From the NCBI GenBank assembly GCA_900473175.1, contig UCKM01000001.1, positions 1 to 64,000 of the forward strand: a stretch of 64,000 bases of DNA, in the 5' to 3' direction. The stretch's first letter is position 1; every line of letters begins with the position of its first letter. Position numbers and translations under genes: made by a program. Source of the DNA: Hyphomicrobiales bacterium. GTDB lineage: Bacteria > Pseudomonadota > Alphaproteobacteria > Rhizobiales > Rhizobiaceae. The notes under the pieces were generated by a model. That model was given only the letters and a program-made list of their open reading frames with translations. It was not told the origin of the DNA and made no database searches. Below, piece by piece: positions 34,856 to 43,464 of this stretch.

Positions 34856-35656
34856 TTACCAGAGTGGCGTCAGCGCGGGAGGATTGGCCTTTTCGCCCCA
34901 CCATTTCTTGTAATTGGCCTCATAAGCGCCGGACTGGATGTAGTCCGACACGAACATGTCGAGCCAGCGAACGAATTCGGGATCGCCCTTTGCTACAGCG
35001 ATGCCGATCGGATCATTCGAGTAAAGACCGGGGAGCGTGACAAGGGCTTCATTTTTGGTAGCGAGATAGTCGAGCAGCGAAGAATCCTCGATTGCCGCGT
35101 CTGCCCGCTTCTGTTGGAGCAAGAGCACGCCGTCCGGCGAGAAGTTGTCGGTATAGACAAGTTCGGCGTCGGGAACGGCCTTTTTCAAGAAGGTCTCCCC
35201 GGTTGTGCCGCGTCCAACGACTACCTTCTTGCCCGCAAGGTCCTTGAGCGAGGCGATGCCGGCATCCTTCTGAACGATCACGCGCAACCCAGCACGATTA
35301 TAGGGTATGGAGAAATCCACGGTCTTGGCGCGTTCAAGCGTTGCCGACGTGTTGGCAACGACGATGTCGAGCTGGCTGGACACGAGCATCGAGATGCGGG
35401 CATCGCCCGAAACGTCAGTGAATTCGACTGGGACGCCGAGCTTGGCGGCGAGCTGTGTCGCCACATCGACATCATAGCCAACTGGGTTGTTCTTGTCGTC
35501 GCGGAAGCCAATCGGTTCACCGCCGAGCGAAACGCCAATGCGAACCGTGCCGCGTTCGCGAATCTCTTCGATCTTTCCGGCATATGCCGCACTGGTAAAT
35601 GCCAATGCAGCGGTCAAAGCCATAGTGGCCATTTTAGCAATCATGGTTTTCATCAA
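34856..35656 (-). CDS. ABC transporter periplasmic binding protein, polar amino-acid type
   Basis: A 266-aa exported binding protein. Signal peptide residues 1-26 (LTAALAFTSAAYAG). The mature part follows the SBP_bac_3 pattern: TVRIGVSLGGEPIGFRDDKNNPVGYDVDVATQLAAKL, ISMLVSSQLDIVVANTSATLERAKTVDFSIPY, and VVVGRGTTGETFLKKAV. It ends the minus-strand operon, with its ATG overlapping the stop of the asparaginase-type hydrolase (ATGA). The family binds amino acids, opines or their conjugates. The neighbouring hydrolase suggests a conjugate of asparagine. Confidence 0.9.
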   Translation of the reverse strand: MMKTMIAKMATMALTAALAFTSAAYAGKIEEIRERGTVRIGVSLGGEPIGFRDDKNNPVGYDVDVATQLAAKLGVPVEFTDVSGDARISMLVSSQLDIVVANTSATLERAKTVDFSIPYNRAGLRVIVQKDAGIASLKDLAGKKVVVGRGTTGETFLKKAVPDAELVYTDNFSPDGVLLLQQKRADAAIEDSSLLDYLATKNEALVTLPGLYSNDPIGIAVAKGDPEFVRWLDMFVSDYIQSGAYEANYKKWWGEKANPPALTPLW

Positions 35657-36600
35657 TTTCCCCTTTGTGTTGTGTGCTGGGGATCATATTGCCTTGCGAC
35701 CCGCAGCTCAGGTTTGGATAATTTCGGCTCCCAGAACCAATATTTGATCTCTCCGGGGCACCGAAAACTTGCAACCTCATGATTTCCGGCGGCGTCGATC
35801 GCATGGACCACGACGCCGGCAAGAAAGCCTGTTCCAAGCTCGGCCAGATCATCGATCGCCATATCGACGGCCGCGCGAAGGGAATGACCGAAACGCATGG
35901 CGAGAACGATGCTGCGCGCGGTGCCGCAGCGCATCGTCATTTCACCGGTATGCGTGCAGGCGGCGGCGCCGTAGCGGCTGTCCGCATAGAAACCGGCCCC
36001 GGGAATGGGAGAATCGCCAAGACGTCCGGGATATTTCCAGGCCCATCCGGAGGTGGAGGTGGCCGCATGGATGCCGCGGGCGGAGTCCTGCGACAGGAAC
36101 ACGGTCGTATCGCGCACGCGTTCAGGATCGGTGATTGTTCGGCTGAGCGGTGCGAGCGGAATATCAGGGAAAGCCCTGAGTTCCTCCGGAGTAAGCTCCT
36201 TTTGAAGGCGCTCCCACCAGACCCGCCTGCTGTCGTCGCAGAGCACATCGTCAAGGGGAAACCCGATTTCGCTTGCGAACCGCCGGGCCCCCTCCCCTGT
36301 AAGCATCACGTGCGGCAGGCGTTTCATCACCTCATGCGCGAGCGCGGCGACAGGCAGTGTATCCGGTACGGCGCCAACCGAGCCCACCTCACGGGTCGTG
36401 CCGTCCATGACGCCCGCATCGCATTCCATCCTGCCGATCATGTTGGGCCAGCCGCCATAGCCGACACTGCGCACTTTGATCTCGCGCTCGACCTCGCTAA
36501 TGCCAGCAACAATTGCATCAACGCCATGGGTATTGGCCTTCAGAAGACCGACTGACTTTTCGAAACCGGGCCAAGCCTCGGAATTAGCAACCAGTATCAT
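35653..36600 (-). CDS. aspartylglucosaminidase/isoaspartyl-peptidase type Ntn hydrolase
   Basis: A 315-aa precursor of the N-terminal-nucleophile asparaginase-2 family. The self-cleavage and catalytic site is DTT with Thr at about residue 165 becoming the new N-terminus after autoprocessing. Downstream is the conserved TSTSGWAWKYPGRLGDSPIP then GAGFYAD, followed by CTHTGEMTMRCGTARSIV. The motif set is closest to N4-(beta-N-acetylglucosaminyl)-L-asparaginase, which cuts the sugar-asparagine amide. Isoaspartyl dipeptidase activity is the alternative. No signal peptide is seen, so it would act on imported substrate. ATG 36600 is preferred to the longer open frame. It sits between the ABC ATPase gene (10 bases) and the binding-protein gene (overlap). 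Confidence 0.85.
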   Translation of the reverse strand: MILVANSEAWPGFEKSVGLLKANTHGVDAIVAGISEVEREIKVRSVGYGGWPNMIGRMECDAGVMDGTTREVGSVGAVPDTLPVAALAHEVMKRLPHVMLTGEGARRFASEIGFPLDDVLCDDSRRVWWERLQKELTPEELRAFPDIPLAPLSRTITDPERVRDTTVFLSQDSARGIHAATSTSGWAWKYPGRLGDSPIPGAGFYADSRYGAAACTHTGEMTMRCGTARSIVLAMRFGHSLRAAVDMAIDDLAELGTGFLAGVVVHAIDAAGNHEVASFRCPGEIKYWFWEPKLSKPELRVARQYDPQHTTQRGN

Positions 36601-36610
36601 GTTTGGAACT

Positions 36611-37345
36611 CTAATCTTTGCGCATTTTGGCGAGGAACTGGGCGATGCGCGGGTTTGCCATGCCGCCACCCGATGCAAAAAAGTCATTCGTCGGCAGATC
36701 GACCACAAGCCGGCCCTTGTCGAGAAACACGATGCGCGACGATATGGTTCGCGCGAACTCGACCTCGTGGGTGACGAAAACCATGGTGGTCCCGGTTCTT
36801 GCGAGCTGCGCGAGAATGTTGAGCACTTCAGCCGTCATCTCCGGATCGAGCGCGCTGGTGATTTCGTCGAGCAGCAGATAGCGGGGTTTCATCGCGAGCG
36901 CACGGCAAATGCCCACCCGCTGCCGCTGCCCGCCTGAGAGTTGGGCCGGATAAGCGTCGGACCTTGCGCCGAGGCCGACCGAGTCGAGCAAGGCGCGCGC
37001 CTCCGCCTCTGCCTGCGCGCGCGGGATTTTCAAGACCTGGATCGGTGCGAGCGTGATGTTCTCGACCGCGGTCATGTGCGGGTAGAGATTAAAGAGCTGG
37101 AAGACTGTCGCTGAACGCTTGCGTGCTTCAGCGAGTTGCTTTGGGTTGGACACGTCGAAATCGTCGATGGTAATCCGGCCGCCATCGAGCCGTTCCAGAC
37201 CATTCATGCAGCGGATCAGTGTCGATTTTCCCGAACCGCTGGAACCGAGAATCGAGACCACTTCACCGACGCTGACATCAAGGTCAATGCCGTCGAGCAC
37301 CGTGGCTGAGCCGAAGGATTTGTGTACGCCCCGGGCGCTGATCAT
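36611..37345 (-). CDS. ABC transporter ATP-binding protein, polar amino-acid type
   Basis: A 244-aa ATPase of the GlnQ/HisP group. Walker A is GSSGSGKSTLIRC, the signature LSGGQRQRVGICRALAMKP, Walker B YLLLDEITSALDPEM (with I where P is usual after the catalytic Glu), and the H-loop MVFVTHEVEFA. The ATG at 37345 (MISARGVHKSFG) is the natural start. The frame is open 54 bases upstream. It energises the two permeases encoded directly before it, and the gap to the second permease gene is a single base. Confidence 0.92.
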   Translation of the reverse strand: MISARGVHKSFGSATVLDGIDLDVSVGEVVSILGSSGSGKSTLIRCMNGLERLDGGRITIDDFDVSNPKQLAEARKRSATVFQLFNLYPHMTAVENITLAPIQVLKIPRAQAEAEARALLDSVGLGARSDAYPAQLSGGQRQRVGICRALAMKPRYLLLDEITSALDPEMTAEVLNILAQLARTGTTMVFVTHEVEFARTISSRIVFLDKGRLVVDLPTNDFFASGGGMANPRIAQFLAKMRKD

Positions 37346-37346
37346 G

Positions 37347-38021
37347 TCACAGACCTTTCCAAGCAGTGTGAGCACGTAGCCGCTTCTCCAATCGGGCACC
37401 GCCGAGGGCGATCAGCTTGGCAGTCACATAGTAGAGGCCGCCGACGATGGTCCAGACGATGAAGGGCTTGAGCGTGCGCAAATTCAGGATATTGCCGATC
37501 TTGGTCAGATCCACGACGCCGATGACAGATATCAACGACGTCACCTGGAGCTGGTTGACCAGAAGTCCGGTCAAGGGTCCGACGGCAAAGGCCATGGCCT
37601 GTGGCGCAACCACATGACGGAGTACCTGCCAGCGCGTCAGTCCGAAAACCCGTGCCGATTCGATCTGGTCGCGGCCAATCGATTCAATGGCGGAGACGGC
37701 GATAACATAAATGAACGCGGCGGTGTTGCCCGAGAGCGTGATCACCGCCGCTTCGACAGGCGTCACGTTGATTTTCGCCAGAGCAGGCAGACCGAAGAAC
37801 ACCAGGAAAAGCTGGACGAGAACCGGTGAATTTTTCAGGAGCTCGGCGAAGAAAGTGATGAGCGGCGTAAGCACAGGAACACGATAGAAGCGGACGATCG
37901 CCCACGTGGTGCCGATGAGCAAACCGATCAGCGTCGTCACCGCGAAGAGTGCCAGGGAAACACCAAGGCCCTGTGCGAGCAATATAAAGTCGTAGGAGGT
38001 GAAACTCGTATATCGCATCAT
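37347..38021 (-). CDS. ABC transporter permease, polar amino-acid type
   Basis: A 224-aa HisM/GlnP-type permease with about five membrane helices and the EAA-loop, which in this family includes the ATPase contact region: here SIGRDQIESARVFGLTRWQVLRHVVAPQA. It forms a heterodimer with the preceding permease. The start overlaps the preceding gene by four bases. Confidence 0.9.
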   Translation of the reverse strand: MMRYTSFTSYDFILLAQGLGVSLALFAVTTLIGLLIGTTWAIVRFYRVPVLTPLITFFAELLKNSPVLVQLFLVFFGLPALAKINVTPVEAAVITLSGNTAAFIYVIAVSAIESIGRDQIESARVFGLTRWQVLRHVVAPQAMAFAVGPLTGLLVNQLQVTSLISVIGVVDLTKIGNILNLRTLKPFIVWTIVGGLYYVTAKLIALGGARLEKRLRAHTAWKGL

Positions 38022-38701
38022 GCGACATCCGGCATGCGGTCGCGGTTGAGCCGGCGGTGCAGCGACCCGATCGCAAGGGAAATCAGATAGGTCAGGCTGG
38101 CATAGACGATCAGAAGCACGGCATAGACTTCGAATGGCCGGAAGGTATCCGATGCTACGATCTTCGCAGAGCCGGTGAGCTCGTTGAGGGTTATGGTCGA
38201 CAGGATCGATGATGTCAGCACCAGATTGATGAAAACCGATCCAAGCGGGCGCACGGAGGTGCGCAGCGCGATCGGCATGACGATCTTGCGGAAGATGACC
38301 GGTTTCGACAGCCCGCTTACCTCGGCAGCCTCAAGGATACCGGTGTCGATGGCGAGGATGCCTGAACGGATGACGTCGGAGCTGAACGCCCCACCGGCGA
38401 TCGATAGTGCAATCACTCCCGTGGTGAAGGCATCGATATAGATGCCAATCTCCGGCAAGCCATAGAAAAAGAAGAAGAGCTGGACGATAAACGGGATGTT
38501 GCGGAACAGATCCACATAGATGAAGGCGGCGCGCGAGAGAATTGGCGAGGACGAGGTTCTAAGCGCGGCGACGAGCAGCCCAATGATCAGGCTGCCAACC
38601 AAAGCCAGGGCGCAAGCCTCAGCGGTCAACAGCGCTCCCTTGAGGAGGAATGGCACGTGCGGCGCCAATATCGTCAGATCAAATTTCAAACGGTAATCCA
38701 A
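38018..38701 (-). CDS. ABC transporter permease, polar amino-acid type (first gene of operon)
   Basis: A 227-aa permease with helices such as ALLTAEACALALVGSLIIGLLVAAL and the EAA-type loop GILAIDTGILEAAEVSGLSKPVIFRKIVMP. The best start in frame is TTG at 38701 (MDYRLKFD). No convincing ribosome-binding site precedes it, and the LacI-type operator lies only six bases upstream, so the mRNA leader must be very short or the true start is a little further in, for example GTG near 38656. First gene of a five-gene operon with permease, ATPase, hydrolase and binding protein. Confidence 0.85.
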   Translation of the reverse strand: MDYRLKFDLTILAPHVPFLLKGALLTAEACALALVGSLIIGLLVAALRTSSSPILSRAAFIYVDLFRNIPFIVQLFFFFYGLPEIGIYIDAFTTGVIALSIAGGAFSSDVIRSGILAIDTGILEAAEVSGLSKPVIFRKIVMPIALRTSVRPLGSVFINLVLTSSILSTITLNELTGSAKIVASDTFRPFEVYAVLLIVYASLTYLISLAIGSLHRRLNRDRMPDVA

Positions 38702-38706
38702 TCGCG

Positions 38707-38724
38707 AGTGAAACCGGTTTCACT
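38707..38724. promoter_or_regulatory. LacI-type operator at the ABC transporter promoter
   Basis: AGTGAAACCGGTTTCACT is a perfect 18-bp palindrome with the central CG typical of LacI/GalR-family operators. On the minus strand a TTGACA -35 element lies at 38750-38745, and the -10 position about 17 bases later would fall on the operator's edge. Binding would therefore block transcription of the operon. The regulator encoded at 33820 is the obvious candidate. Confidence 0.82.
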
Positions 38725-39128
38725 TTTCCCGAACGGCCCTGCACTGTCAAGCGTGAAGATGCGACATATTCATATCAGGCTGGCATTGCCGGCATGGAAT
38801 GCAGGGTCAAATTCATCCCGCCTCGACTGGGGGCGGACCTGCGGATTTCAGGCACAGTTTTGCCAACATGATTCAATGTGGCTTTGGGACGGGCAGAGCC
38901 AAATATGGCGAGAATGCGGCGACGCATCCGGATAGGTGGTCAAAACGAATACGCCTATAGTAGATAATTTCACTCAACATACGGAAATAATTGACAAATT
39001 TTGTCCGGTTATTCCTTAGAATTCTTCTAATATATTGTTATTGCTTCGTTTTTAGCGACAGTTTAAGACTTGCGCGCGCACCACGCCGTCCCAACGGAAT
39101 GGTTTTCGTCGCGCTGGGGTACTGATTT
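38725..39128. other. intergenic region between divergent ABC and efe operons
   Basis: About 400 bases without a supported gene. The left part holds the ABC operon promoter. The right part (from 38940) is AT-rich and belongs to efeU control, with a GACAAA-T-TTTGTC palindrome at 38993-39005 and the Irr-type box at 39016-39030. Short open frames here have no family features. Confidence 0.6.
39016..39030. promoter_or_regulatory. ICE-like (Irr) iron-control box before efeU
   Basis: TTAGAA-ttc-TTCTAA is a perfect inverted repeat that agrees with the core of the iron control element bound by Irr in rhizobia. It is about 100 bases before the efeU start. TTGACA at 38991-38996 may be the -35 element, so the box would lie near the -10 region. 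Iron-dependent control of efeUOB fits its function. Confidence 0.65.
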
Positions 39129-39974
39129 ATGCTGGTTCCATTTTTGATAATGCTGCGCGAGGGTATCGAGGCGGCACTTATCGTTGGCATCGTTGCGAGC
39201 TATCTGAAGCAGACCGGTCGGGGTGCTTGGATGCCCGCGGTCTGGGTTGGCATACTCCTTGCCGTGGCCCTTTCGCTGTTTGTCGGCGCCGCGCTACAGC
39301 TCGTTAGCGCCCAGTTTCCGCAAAAGGCGCAGGAATTCTTCGAGGCCCTCGTCGGGCTGATCGCGGTCATCGTGTTGTCGTCCATGGTGTTCTGGATGCG
39401 CAAGGCAGCACGTTCCATCAAATCGGAGCTGCATACCCATATCGATGAGGCACTCGCCCATTCGACTGGACAGGCCACGGCATTGATTGGCATGGTTTTC
39501 TTCGCCGTTGCCCGCGAGGGATTGGAATCGGTTTTCTTCCTGCTTGCGATTTTCCAGCAGAGTACCAACAGTGACGCGCCGCTCGGCGCCATGCTCGGCA
39601 TTCTGGTGTCGATCGGCCTTGGTTACGGCATTTATGCCGGCGGCGTGCGCATGAATCTTCGCCGGTTCTTTTTCTGGACCGGCCTGTTCATTCTAATTGT
39701 GGCTGCCGGGATACTGGCAGGGTCGCTGCGCCATCTTCATGAAGCGGGCATCTGGAACAGCCTGCAGACGGTCGTCTTCGACCTGAGCGGCGTGCTTCCG
39801 GTTGGCAGCGCCCTCGGCACGCTCCTGTCCGGCATGTTCGGTTACCATGACATGCCGACGCTGGGCGAAGTGATCGTCTATGTCGGCTACCTTGCCATCA
39901 CACTGTACATGTTCCTGCGACCGGCCGCTTCACCGACTGTCGCCGCCGCCCGGGCGACACCACCATCCAACTGA
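39129..39974 (+). CDS. efeU: EfeU iron permease (FTR1/OFeT family)
   Basis: A 281-aa membrane protein of about seven helices. The two iron-handling REXXE motifs are REGIE at residues 10-14 and REGLE at residues 129-133. Between them lies a cytoplasmic or periplasmic His-containing loop SELHTHIDEALAHSTG. It imports iron in concert with EfeO and EfeB. First gene of an operon, 13 bases before efeO. Length and topology are normal. Confidence 0.93.
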   Translation: MLVPFLIMLREGIEAALIVGIVASYLKQTGRGAWMPAVWVGILLAVALSLFVGAALQLVSAQFPQKAQEFFEALVGLIAVIVLSSMVFWMRKAARSIKSELHTHIDEALAHSTGQATALIGMVFFAVAREGLESVFFLLAIFQQSTNSDAPLGAMLGILVSIGLGYGIYAGGVRMNLRRFFFWTGLFILIVAAGILAGSLRHLHEAGIWNSLQTVVFDLSGVLPVGSALGTLLSGMFGYHDMPTLGEVIVYVGYLAITLYMFLRPAASPTVAAARATPPSN

Positions 39975-39987
39975 TCGGAAATCCTTC

Positions 39988-41175
39988 ATGTCGCAATCTG
40001 CCGGCTCCGCCTCGCCCCGCCCCGCATCGCAAAGGCTGATGAAGCTGGCAATCGTCGGCGCGGCGGCGCTGGTTGTTGCTGGCAGCGTGGCTTTCTACAT
40101 CGCCTCCAAGGGCGTGAAGTCCCCTTCGTCAGATGCCATCATGGTCACGATCAAGGAAGGCGCATGCGAGCCAAATGCCATCACGGTGCCGGCGGGTCGC
40201 TCGACATTCACGATCGTCAACAAGTCGGACAGAGCTCTCGAATGGGAAATCCTCGACGGCGTCATGGTGCTCGAGGAGCGCGAGAATATCGCGCCCGGAT
40301 TCAGCCAGACGCTTCAGGCGAAACTCAAACCTGGCAAATATGAAATCACCTGCGGGCTCCTCAATAATCCGCGCGGCACCTTGCATGTAACGCCGTCGGC
40401 GGCATCCGACGCGGAAGCCGCACGTCCGGCCTTGCTCGCCTATCTCGGGCCGCTTGCCGAATTGCAGGTTTTCCTTGCAACCCAGACGAATGCGCTGGTG
40501 AAGGCAACGCTTGCGCTGGATGACGCGATCAAGAGCGGCGACGTCGACAAAGCCAAGGCGGCGTACCAGGACGCGCGCCAGCCTTACCAGCAGATCGCGG
40601 CCATGGCCGACCAGTTTGCCGATCTTCACAACGCCATCGATCCCGTTGCCGATTATCTGGAGAAACGCGAGCAGGATCCGGGCTTCACCGGGTTTCATCG
40701 CATCGAGCAAGGCCTCTACGCCGGCAACAGCACCGAAGGATTGACTCTGGCTTCGGCCAAGCTGCTCGCTGATGTGACGGCGCTGAAAGAGCGTATGCGC
40801 GGCCTTCGTATCCAGCCCGAACAGATCGCCAAGGGTGCTGGACGGCTTATCGCTTCGCTAGCCGACACCAAGATTGCGACCGGAATCGACCATTACGCGC
40901 AGACCGACCTTGCCGACTTCGATGCCAACATTGCTGGCGTCGCCCGGATGATGACCTTGTTGAAGCCCGTTGCCGTCAGCGCCGCACCACAGGTATTTGC
41001 CGACATCGAAGCACGGCTTGGCGATGTGGATGTTGCACTGAAGACGCTTCGTGGACAGGACGGCTTTCCTGCCTATGACAAAATCAATGCCGAGGCGCGA
41101 AAAGCGCTGACAGCGAAAATGCAATTGCTGGCGCAGGCGCTCGGCAAATTCAACGCAGCCATAGGTCTGGAGTAA
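39988..41175 (+). CDS. efeO: EfeO, periplasmic cupredoxin-imelysin protein
   Basis: A 395-aa protein. One N-terminal hydrophobic segment (KLAIVGAAALVVAGSVAFYIA) is a signal or anchor. A cupredoxin domain covers about residues 45-130 (IKEGACEPNAITVPAGRSTFTIVN to KYEITCGLLNNPRGTLHV, with Cys but no obvious complete copper site). The C-terminal imelysin (M75) domain has the metal motif GFHRIEQGLY. It binds iron in the periplasm for EfeU. Start ATG 39988 replaces an open extension that overlaps efeU. Five bases separate it from efeB. Confidence 0.92.
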   Translation: MSQSAGSASPRPASQRLMKLAIVGAAALVVAGSVAFYIASKGVKSPSSDAIMVTIKEGACEPNAITVPAGRSTFTIVNKSDRALEWEILDGVMVLEERENIAPGFSQTLQAKLKPGKYEITCGLLNNPRGTLHVTPSAASDAEAARPALLAYLGPLAELQVFLATQTNALVKATLALDDAIKSGDVDKAKAAYQDARQPYQQIAAMADQFADLHNAIDPVADYLEKREQDPGFTGFHRIEQGLYAGNSTEGLTLASAKLLADVTALKERMRGLRIQPEQIAKGAGRLIASLADTKIATGIDHYAQTDLADFDANIAGVARMMTLLKPVAVSAAPQVFADIEARLGDVDVALKTLRGQDGFPAYDKINAEARKALTAKMQLLAQALGKFNAAIGLE

Positions 41176-41180
41176 ATGAG

Positions 41181-42491
41181 TTGACCACAGAAAACAAAGG
41201 CCTGATCACCAACCGTCGCAATGTACTTTTCGGTGTGGGCGCCGCCGGCAGCGCATTGGCAGCGGGACTTGGTTCGGCAATTGCAGCCGCCGACACGCAC
41301 GAAGAACAGGTAACGGACGCCCCTGTTAGCGACAAGACCCAAGAGCGGCAGGCGTTCTACGGTATCCACCAGGCGGGGATAATCACCCCTCGCCCCGCCG
41401 CCGGTATGATCGCGTCTTTCGATGTGCTGGCAAAAACGCCCTCGGAAGTCGAGCGTCTGTTCCGGACGCTTTCGGAACGCATGGCCTTCCTGATGAAGGG
41501 TGGAACACCGCCAACGTTTGACGACAAGCTGCCCGCACCGGATTCGGGCATTCTCGGCCCTGTGGTGCCACCTGACAATCTGACCATGACCTTGTCGCTT
41601 GGTTCGTCATTCTTCGATCATCGTGAGTGGCTCCTGCCGCATAAGCCGGCGCGCCTTTCCCGCATGAAGGCGTTTCGCAATGATGCACTCGTTGCCGATC
41701 TCTGCCATGGCGACATGACATTGCAGATCTCGTCGAATACGCCCGACACCAATATTCACGCCCTGCGCGACATCATCAAGAATATGCCTGATCTGCTGGT
41801 GCTTCGCTGGAAGCAGGAAGGGTCGGTGCCGGTTCAGCCGCCAAAGCCGGATGGAAGCCACGAAAGCGCCCGCAATTTCCTCGGCTTCCGTGACGGTTCC
41901 GCCAACCCTGACGCCAATCAGGCGGCATTGATGGACAAGATCGTCTGGGTTACGGAAAAGAGCGACGAGCCGGCGTGGGCGCGCGGTGGCACCTATCAGG
42001 TCGTGCGTATCATCCGGAATTTTGTCGAGCGTTGGGACAGGACCCCGCTCGGTGAGCAAGAGCGCATTATCGGGCGCAAGAAAGCCACGGGAGCCCCATT
42101 TGCCGGGAGCACCGAACATGATGTCCCGGACTATTCCAAGGACCCGGAAGGTACGGTTACCCCGCTCGACGCTCACATCCGGCTTGCCAACAAGCGCAAT
42201 GGGGGCTCCGACGCCAACCTGATTCTGCGGCGCCCGTTCAACTATTCGAACGGCGTCAGCAAGTCCGGCCAGCTCGAACAGGGTCTTCTGTTCATATGCT
42301 ATCAGGCCGACCTTGAGAGAGGCTTCGTCACCGTACAGCGCCAGTTGGATGGGGAGCCGCTTGAGGAATACATCAAGCCGATCGGGGGCGGCTTCTTCTT
42401 CACACTGCCCGGACCACTCGATGAAACCGACTTTGTAGGCCGAACACTATTGGAAGCAGCGGGCCATTCAGTAACCCGCATCAAATCCTGA
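41181..42491 (+). CDS. efeB: EfeB, Tat-exported DyP-type heme peroxidase
   Basis: A 436-aa protein, start TTG at 41181 with GGAG shortly before. The twin-arginine signal NRRNVLFGVGAAGSALAAG occupies about residues 12-30. The DyP motif FLGFRDGSANPDAN carries the distal Asp, and the proximal His lies in TPLDAHIRLANKRNG. In the Efe system EfeB is a periplasmic heme protein that helps ferrous/ferric handling or heme deferrochelation. Gene order U-O-B is the standard one. Thirteen bases precede the next gene. Confidence 0.93.
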   Translation: MTTENKGLITNRRNVLFGVGAAGSALAAGLGSAIAAADTHEEQVTDAPVSDKTQERQAFYGIHQAGIITPRPAAGMIASFDVLAKTPSEVERLFRTLSERMAFLMKGGTPPTFDDKLPAPDSGILGPVVPPDNLTMTLSLGSSFFDHREWLLPHKPARLSRMKAFRNDALVADLCHGDMTLQISSNTPDTNIHALRDIIKNMPDLLVLRWKQEGSVPVQPPKPDGSHESARNFLGFRDGSANPDANQAALMDKIVWVTEKSDEPAWARGGTYQVVRIIRNFVERWDRTPLGEQERIIGRKKATGAPFAGSTEHDVPDYSKDPEGTVTPLDAHIRLANKRNGGSDANLILRRPFNYSNGVSKSGQLEQGLLFICYQADLERGFVTVQRQLDGEPLEEYIKPIGGGFFFTLPGPLDETDFVGRTLLEAAGHSVTRIKS

Positions 42492-42503
42492 AGGGGACCA
42501 ACG

Positions 42504-43331
42504 ATGAAACTGAGACTGCTACTCTCTGCCAGCCTGTTCGCTTTCACCGCAGCATTGGCGCCGCGCGCTGCGCTCGCCGAGGTATCGCCACTCGATCTCG
42601 TGCAGCCGATCGCCGACTATAAAATCTATGTGTCGGAAAATGCTGAAAAGCTCGTGGCGGATACGAAGGCATTCACCGATGCTGTCAAGGCCGGGGATGT
42701 CGACAAGGCGAAGGCGCTCTTTGGTTCGACGCGCATGAGCTATGAGGCGATCGAGCCGATCGCCGAACTGTTCAGCGATCTCGACGGTTCTATCGATTCC
42801 CGGGCCGACGACCATGAAAATTCTGAGAAGGATCCTGAATTCACCGGCTTCCATCGGATCGAGTATGGTCTTTTTGCTGAAAACAGCGCCAAGGACCTGG
42901 CGCCCTTCGCCGACCAGCTGATGGCGGATGTGACTGAGCTCAACAAGCGCATCAAGGATCTGACCCTGCCGCCGGAGAAGGTCGTCGGCGGTGCCGCCAC
43001 GCTGATGGAAGAAGTGGCAGCCACCAAGATTTCCGGCGAGGAAGATCGTTACAGCCATACGGACCTGTGGGATTTCAAGGGCAACTTCGACGGCTCACGC
43101 AAGATCTTCGATTTGGTGCGTCCATTGATCGAGAAGGATGAAAGCGCCTTCGTCACCAAGGTTTCGTCGAATTTTGATGCGGTGGAAACGACCTTGGCAA
43201 AGTACAAGACGGCCGATGGCTACGAGCTTTACGACAAGCTCACTGACGACGACCGGAAGGTGCTCGCGGCTGCGGTCAATACGTTGGCTGAAGATCTGTC
43301 GACGCTGCGTGGTAAGCTCGGCCTGAACTAA
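42504..43331 (+). CDS. efeM: second imelysin protein, EfeM-like
   Basis: A 275-aa secreted protein with signal peptide residues 1-25 (ending AALA). It consists of an M75 imelysin domain only, with GFHRIEYGLFAENSAKDL matching EfeO, and the late YELYDKLTDDDRKVLA. It lacks the cupredoxin part, as in EfeM proteins that pair with or replace EfeO. It is the fourth gene of the efe operon and precedes a strong terminator. Two imelysins in one operon may allow distinct periplasmic iron partners. Confidence 0.85.
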   Translation: MKLRLLLSASLFAFTAALAPRAALAEVSPLDLVQPIADYKIYVSENAEKLVADTKAFTDAVKAGDVDKAKALFGSTRMSYEAIEPIAELFSDLDGSIDSRADDHENSEKDPEFTGFHRIEYGLFAENSAKDLAPFADQLMADVTELNKRIKDLTLPPEKVVGGAATLMEEVAATKISGEEDRYSHTDLWDFKGNFDGSRKIFDLVRPLIEKDESAFVTKVSSNFDAVETTLAKYKTADGYELYDKLTDDDRKVLAAAVNTLAEDLSTLRGKLGLN

Positions 43332-43352
43332 GTAAGCCCTAATTCCCCATTG

Positions 43353-43387
43353 AAAGCCCGGTGCGAGTGATCGCGCCGGGCTTTTTC
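43353..43387 (+). terminator. strong intrinsic terminator after the efe operon
   Basis: AAAGCCCGG at 43353-43361 pairs with CCGGGCTTT at 43376-43384, and the following bases continue the T-run. It separates iron uptake from the cyd regulator region. Confidence 0.9.
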
Positions 43388-43464
43388 TTGGCTCACGTCC
43401 CTGGATTCATTCCTGCGGCATTTTGCGACACGGTCGATTCTTGCAAGGCACCCGTTTCTTGGGT

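Noticed and set aside
34697-35782. 361-codon plus-strand open frame opposite the solute-binding protein
   Set aside because: It begins inside the LacI-type gene and lies antisense to a protein with signal peptide and SBP motifs.
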